This document shows positions 5,051 to 7,192 of a stretch of DNA of 7,192 nt, one piece after another. The notes beneath the pieces were generated by a model. It did no database searches. It was not told where the DNA came from and saw only the letters and a list, made by a program, of their open reading frames with translations. Within the stretch, counting starts at the first letter, position 1. Every line of letters starts with the position of its first letter. Source of the DNA: Hyphomicrobiales bacterium (GTDB lineage: Bacteria; Pseudomonadota; Alphaproteobacteria; Rhizobiales; Beijerinckiaceae); contig PXAW01000478.1 of NCBI GenBank assembly GCA_003567055.1, positions 1 through 7,192 on the forward strand, read 5' to 3'. The translations under genes were made by a program, and so were the position numbers.

Positions 5051-6292
5051 ATGGCTGACGACGACGATCTCCCCGGCGGCGACGACGACGCCATGGATGA
5101 CGACTGGGCCGCAGCCCTCGCCGAACAGGGCTCGGGCGGCGGCAGCGAGGATCCTGCGCTCGCCGATGAATGGGGCGCGGCGCTGGCCGAGCAGGGTTCT
5201 GCTGCGGCGGCGAGCGACATGGCGGCCGAATGGGCCACCATGATCGACGAGAGTACGGATGACGACAGCCCCGACATGGCTGGCGCCGACCGTATTCTGA
5301 ATCAGGACGAGATCGACCAGCTGCTCGGCTTCTCGCTGCACGAGCTTTCGGCATCGGGGGCGGGCGGTATCCGCGCCATCGTCGATTCGGGCGTCGTTTC
5401 CTACGAACGCCTGCCGATGCTGGAGATCATCTTCGACCGGATGGTGCGCCTCCTGTCGACCAGCCTGCGCAACTTCTTCCAGGACAATGTCGAGGTCACC
5501 CTCGACAATATCCGCTCGGTACGCTTCGGCGACTACCTCAATTCGATCCCGCTGCCGGTGCAGCTCGCGGTGTTCCGCGCCGAGGCCTGGGAGAATTCCG
5601 GCCTCGTCACCATCGAATCGAATCTGGCCTATTCGACGCTGGACCTGCTGCTAGGCGGCAAGCGCGGCAGCCAGGATACCCGCCTCGACGGGCGCCCCTT
5701 CACGACGATCGAGATGCAGCTGGTCAAGCGCATGGTCGAGATCGTGCTCGGTGATCTGCAGGTCTCCTTCGCGCCGATCGCCAATGTGGAATTCGATGTC
5801 GACCGGATCGAGACCAATCCGCGCTTCGCCACCATCACCCGGCCCGCCAATGCCGCCATCCTGATCGATCTCAAGCTCGACATGGAAGGCCGTGGCGGGC
5901 TTTTGCAGATTCTCTTTCCCTACGCCACGATCGAGCCGATCCGCGATCTCCTGCTGCAGAGCTTCATGGGCGAGAAGCTCGGGCGCGACGCGGTCTGGGA
6001 GAGCCATCTCGCAACCGAGATCTGGCAATCGGATTTCGAGGTGAAGGCGGTCTTGCACGAAATGCGCCTTCCGCTGCGTCAAGTGATGAAGCTGGAAGTC
6101 GGCGATACGCTCATGTTCGACGCCAAACCCTCCGATCTGGTCACCCTGCAATGCGGTGACTGGCGCCTCACCCAGGGGCGGGTGGGGCGCTACGAGGACA
6201 AGATCGCAGTCCAGATCGCAAGGCCGATGCGACGCGCGCGCACGACGCTCGCCGCATTCGAGGCGAGTGCGAAGAATCAGAGTGAGGCGTGA
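5051..6292 (+). CDS. fliM: Flagellar motor switch protein FliM
   Basis: FliM is the central C-ring protein. It binds CheY-P, contacts FliG and FliN, and sets rotation direction. The 413-residue protein is longer than enterobacterial FliM (~334) because about 80 acidic residues precede the conserved start. That extension carries three similar tryptophan motifs (around W19, W41 and W61). The CheY-binding segment follows as ILNQDEIDQLLGF (82-94). The middle CheC-like domain (about 105-315) includes FFQDNVEVTLDNIRSVRFGDY, LLLGGKRG (199-206, in place of the usual GGxG loop) and LLQILFPYATIEPI (284-297). The C-terminal SpoA/FliN-like domain (about 328-392) includes LPLRQVMKLEVGDTL and GRVGRYEDKIAVQI. 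GAGGAG lies eight bases before the ATG, overlapping the fliL stop. The next gene follows within a few bases. Confidence 0.97.
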   Translation: MADDDDLPGGDDDAMDDDWAAALAEQGSGGGSEDPALADEWGAALAEQGSAAAASDMAAEWATMIDESTDDDSPDMAGADRILNQDEIDQLLGFSLHELSASGAGGIRAIVDSGVVSYERLPMLEIIFDRMVRLLSTSLRNFFQDNVEVTLDNIRSVRFGDYLNSIPLPVQLAVFRAEAWENSGLVTIESNLAYSTLDLLLGGKRGSQDTRLDGRPFTTIEMQLVKRMVEIVLGDLQVSFAPIANVEFDVDRIETNPRFATITRPANAAILIDLKLDMEGRGGLLQILFPYATIEPIRDLLLQSFMGEKLGRDAVWESHLATEIWQSDFEVKAVLHEMRLPLRQVMKLEVGDTLMFDAKPSDLVTLQCGDWRLTQGRVGRYEDKIAVQIARPMRRARTTLAAFEASAKNQSEA

Positions 6293-6297
6293 CGTCC

Positions 6298-6885
6298 ATG
6301 GGCTCGATCCTGATGCTCTTTGCGGAAATTCTTGTCGCGGTGCTGCTGGTCGCCACGGTGGTGACGTCGGTGCGGTTGTCGAAGCGCATCGCGAAGCTGC
6401 AGGCGGATGAGCAATCCATGCGCAAGACCATCGTCGAGCTGATGAGCGCCACCGAGACTGCCGAGCGCGCCATTGCCGGCCTGCGCAATACGCTCGGCGA
6501 TTGCGAGAAGACGCTCGCCGATCGCCTGCGCACCGCCGAGCGCTACGCCTCCGATCTCGCCGAGCAGGTCGAGGCGGGCGAGCAGGTGATGACCCGGATG
6601 ATGACCATCGTCGATAACGGGCGCAGCCTGCGCGGCCCGCAGTGCGACGAGGCGGGCGAGGCGGCCCAAATCGCCCCGCCGCAGCGGCCGGCCCCGGTTC
6701 AGGTTTCCCGTCCGCAATCGCAGCCTGCCCCCTCTCCGATGCCGCAATATCATGCGCAGCCGGCACCCGCCCCCGCGCCGCCGGTATCGCATCCGCGCCG
6801 GGTTCCCGATCGGATCAGCGATGCGGCGGAGCTGCTCGCCCGGCGCGCCATGGACCGGCTCGAACATCGCGGTGATGCCGCATGA
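6298..6885 (+). CDS. DUF6468-like membrane-anchored coiled-coil protein downstream of fliM
   Basis: No function is established that I know of. The 195-residue product has an N-terminal transmembrane helix (about 3-25) with VRLSKR just after it, then a charged heptad-like helical region (about 28-105) suggesting a coiled coil. A long Pro/Ala/Gln-rich linker (about 125-168) follows, then a short amphipathic tail with RVPDRISDAAELLARRAMDRLEH (168-190). From memory this matches the alphaproteobacterial DUF6468 family, usually found right after fliM. A GTG at 6289 would overlap the fliM stop (GTGA) and add three residues; the ATG at 6298 is preferred because GAGG lies ten bases before it. The stop overlaps the next start (ATGA). 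Operon context suggests an accessory role at the motor or switch; this is inference. Confidence 0.75.
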   Translation: MGSILMLFAEILVAVLLVATVVTSVRLSKRIAKLQADEQSMRKTIVELMSATETAERAIAGLRNTLGDCEKTLADRLRTAERYASDLAEQVEAGEQVMTRMMTIVDNGRSLRGPQCDEAGEAAQIAPPQRPAPVQVSRPQSQPAPSPMPQYHAQPAPAPAPPVSHPRRVPDRISDAAELLARRAMDRLEHRGDAA

Positions 6886-7192
6886 TCAAGCGTCTGCGCC
6901 TGATCGATGCGGTTGCGATCGCCGCCGTGGCGCTGCTGGCGCTGAAGGGGCTCGATTACCTGCGTCGTGACGGTGCCGATGCCGGCCTGCCGGCTTCCGC
7001 GCCATCCTTGCAGGCCGCCGGCGAGGCCGGCGCGATATCGGGTTTCGCACGGGTGCTCGCCCATGCGCGCAGCGGCTATACGCCCAGGCCGGATACACCC
7101 CTGCCGGAGGTCACCGAGACCGGGTCCACCGGGGAGGGAGATGACGCCCCGCCCGTCGATGCGCTCGCATCACGCGAGCAATCCTCCTCCCC
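6882..7192 (+). CDS. Probable MotE-like membrane protein, 3' end cut by window
   Basis: The frame opens at the ATG at 6882 inside the ATGA overlap with the preceding stop and runs without a stop to the right edge (103 complete codons). The N-terminus MIKRLRLIDAVAIAAVALLALKG gives one transmembrane segment (about 7-24) or an uncleaved signal. A low-complexity, Pro/Ala/Glu-rich stretch follows (30-103). The diagnostic C-terminal part (a coiled coil and an MgtE-N-like domain in MotE proteins) would lie beyond the window. MotE is a periplasmic protein that, in Sinorhizobium, acts as a chaperone for the motor protein MotC. The suggestion rests on position after fliM and the DUF6468-like gene plus the N-terminal topology, so the frame is secure but the product name is tentative. 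No strong Shine-Dalgarno is seen; translation is probably coupled. Confidence 0.62.
   Translation, partial: MIKRLRLIDAVAIAAVALLALKGLDYLRRDGADAGLPASAPSLQAAGEAGAISGFARVLAHARSGYTPRPDTPLPEVTETGSTGEGDDAPPVDALASREQSSS

Noticed and set aside
4460..5341. A 293-codon open frame on the minus strand, antisense to fliL and the start of fliM
   Set aside because: Both sense genes are unmistakable, and the antisense product has no recognisable motif or credible ribosome site.
6289..6297. GTG start overlapping the fliM stop for the DUF6468-like gene
   Set aside because: It adds only three residues and has no well-spaced Shine-Dalgarno, whereas the ATG at 6298 has GAGG ten bases before it. It remains possible through coupled translation.
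5651..6766. A 371-codon open frame on the minus strand, antisense to fliM and the DUF6468-like gene
   Set aside because: Composition is typical of an antisense shadow and it spans the junction of two well-supported genes.
1..7192. Mobile elements, CRISPR arrays, tRNA or rRNA genes, prophage genes
   Set aside because: No transposase or integrase motifs, no repeat-spacer pattern, no tRNA-like cloverleaf and no long direct repeats were seen on either strand by eye.

Overview
The window is a high-GC stretch (about 65 % by eye) from an alphaproteobacterium and holds part of its flagellar basal-body/motor cluster. The class-level assignment rests on several points: an alphaproteobacterial-style FliM with an acidic, tryptophan-containing N-terminal extension; a DUF6468-like gene directly after fliM; the order flgF-flgG-flgA-flgH divergent from fliL-fliM; and a perfect CtrA-type box (TTAA-N7-TTAA) in the divergent promoter region. 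The order Hyphomicrobiales or a relative is plausible, but the genus cannot be read from this sequence.

Layout. (1) Positions 1-703, plus strand: the C-terminal ~90 % of a short-chain dehydrogenase/reductase that enters from the left edge. (2) 704-841: a short convergent gap with a perfect 11-bp GC-rich hairpin, a likely shared terminator. (3) 842-4241, minus strand, transcribed right to left: flgF, flgG, flgA, flgH, tightly packed (17 nt, 6 nt, then a 1-nt TAATG overlap). These encode the proximal and distal rod proteins, the P-ring chaperone and the L-ring lipoprotein. (4) 4242-4546: a 305-bp divergent control region. (5) 4547-7192, plus strand: fliL, fliM, a membrane-anchored coiled-coil protein (DUF6468-like) and the start of a second small membrane protein, likely MotE-like, cut by the right edge. 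The last two genes are linked by a 4-nt ATGA overlap.

How they work together. The leftward operon builds the rod and the outer rings that carry it through the periplasm and outer membrane. The rightward operon supplies the motor side: FliL at the stator, FliM in the C-ring switch, and two membrane proteins of the kind found beside the motor genes in this class. The shared control region contains a good sigma-54 promoter (TGGCAC-N5-CTGC) facing flgF, one perfect and one near-perfect CtrA-like box, and between them a set of CGGCA/TGCCG half-sites forming two inverted repeats. The half-sites resemble, from memory, the sites bound by the enhancer protein FlbD in Caulobacter. This fits the Caulobacter-type hierarchy, in which CtrA drives the early fliLM operon and sigma-54/FlbD drives the later flgF operon.

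I see no mobile element, CRISPR array, RNA gene, prophage or clearly new system. The parts most worth a second look are the divergent control region, the repeated tryptophan motifs in FliM, and the two uncharacterised membrane proteins after fliM.
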